Shown here: in pieces, positions 63,928-64,000 of the stretch | Layout: every line of letters begins with the position of its first letter | Position numbering within the stretch: the first letter of the stretch is position 1 | Assembly: GCA_934229535.1 (NCBI GenBank) | Contig: CAKQDS010000001.1 | Coordinates: forward strand, 1-64,000 | Direction of reading: 5' to 3' | DNA from: an uncultured Anaeroplasmataceae bacterium | Lineage (GTDB): Bacteria; Bacillota_I; Bacilli_A; Acholeplasmatales; Anaeroplasmataceae | Length of the DNA: 64,000 nucleotides | Notes under the pieces: model-generated | Seen by the model: only the letters and a program-made list of their open reading frames with translations | Told to the model about the DNA's origin: nothing | The model's database searches: none | Made by a program: the position numbers and the translations under genes

Positions 63928-64000
63928 ATGAAAGAGTTAATTAAAGCCTTAGATAATCTACCATTTGTTGTAAAGCTTATACTTTGTATTCCTGTGCTTG
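63928..64000 (+). CDS. Start of a membrane protein (cut by window end)
   Basis: An excellent ribosome site AAGGAGG (63911-63917) precedes ATG 63928. The 24 visible codons read MKELIKALDNLPFVV then a hydrophobic LILCIPVL, so a membrane helix begins. It cannot be named from this fragment. Confidence 0.6.
   Translation, partial: MKELIKALDNLPFVVKLILCIPVL

Overview
The window is very AT-rich and uses the standard bacterial stops: TGA closes several genes (for example the metal regulator at 11630 and the ECF S-component at 15769), so the mycoplasma code is excluded. Strong AGGAGG ribosome sites, TTGNNN-17-TATAAT promoters, Pho boxes of the Bacillus type, a DtxR-like regulator, the MEP isoprenoid genes ispD/ispF, and sporulation genes (spoIIE, yabP-like, yabQ-like) in a Bacillus-like neighbourhood point to a host-associated, low-GC Bacillota. 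An Erysipelotrichia/Bacilli-type lineage is my inference; no rRNA is present to settle it.

Layout. 1-9.7 kb is accessory and surface-oriented: a DUF4177 protein, a giant leucine-rich-repeat lipoprotein, a membrane protein, a collagen-like/InlB-repeat/GLUG lipoprotein and an orphan sugar-type solute-binding lipoprotein. 9.7-11.5 kb holds an AAA ATPase with its own palindromic operator. 11.6-18.5 kb is one long overlapping operon: DtxR-like regulator, YgbA-type protein, a pair of exporter-fold ABC proteins, then a complete ECF importer (S, T, fused AA). It is probably a metal, metallophore or haem uptake locus. 18.5-26.2 kb carries a small lipoprotein and then the full phosphate regulon (pstS-pstC-pstA-pstB-phoU-response regulator-kinase) behind three Pho boxes. 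The PstS domain order is circularly permuted.

26.2-32.4 kb: a MarR regulator divergent from an MFS-like carrier and followed by an alcohol/aldehyde dehydrogenase pair, then a RpiB-type isomerase, an HD protein and a CmpB-type membrane protein. 32.4-36.8 kb (minus strand): glycosyltransferase, acetyltransferase, unknown protein, lysS, yabQ-like, yabP-like. 36.8-42.4 kb (plus strand): a metal-ligand-less Fe-ADH homologue, plsC-like, a diacylglycerol-kinase-like lipid kinase, and a papain-fold peptidase sandwiched between two near-duplicate lipoproteins. 42.4-48.5 kb (minus): rqcP, ftsH, hpt, tilS, spoIIE, the ancestral Bacilli order. 48.6-52.7 kb: maf, dus, hflX, pepT.

52.8-59.6 kb is a decaying mobile or accessory island: a Clp-type ATPase with a dead second AAA domain, a serine-recombinase fossil, a Fic AMPylase with a palindromic operator, a DUF4417 gene fused by one base change onto a broken DUF6883-like gene and its DUF4926 partner, and a truncated, frameshifted DUF4143 ATPase. 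59.7-64 kb returns to core functions: diadenylate cyclase cdaA with a PAS/degenerate-GGDEF membrane protein, 5-formyl-THF cyclo-ligase, ispD, ispF, and the start of a further membrane protein.

Strongest leads: the circularly permuted PstS; the lipoprotein-peptidase-lipoprotein cassette, which could be a protease/inhibitor set; the DtxR-controlled double transporter operon; the single base that removes one stop and creates another; the one-engined Clp homologue; and the cdaA-linked degenerate GGDEF protein. Family names come from motif recognition by eye; no database search was run.
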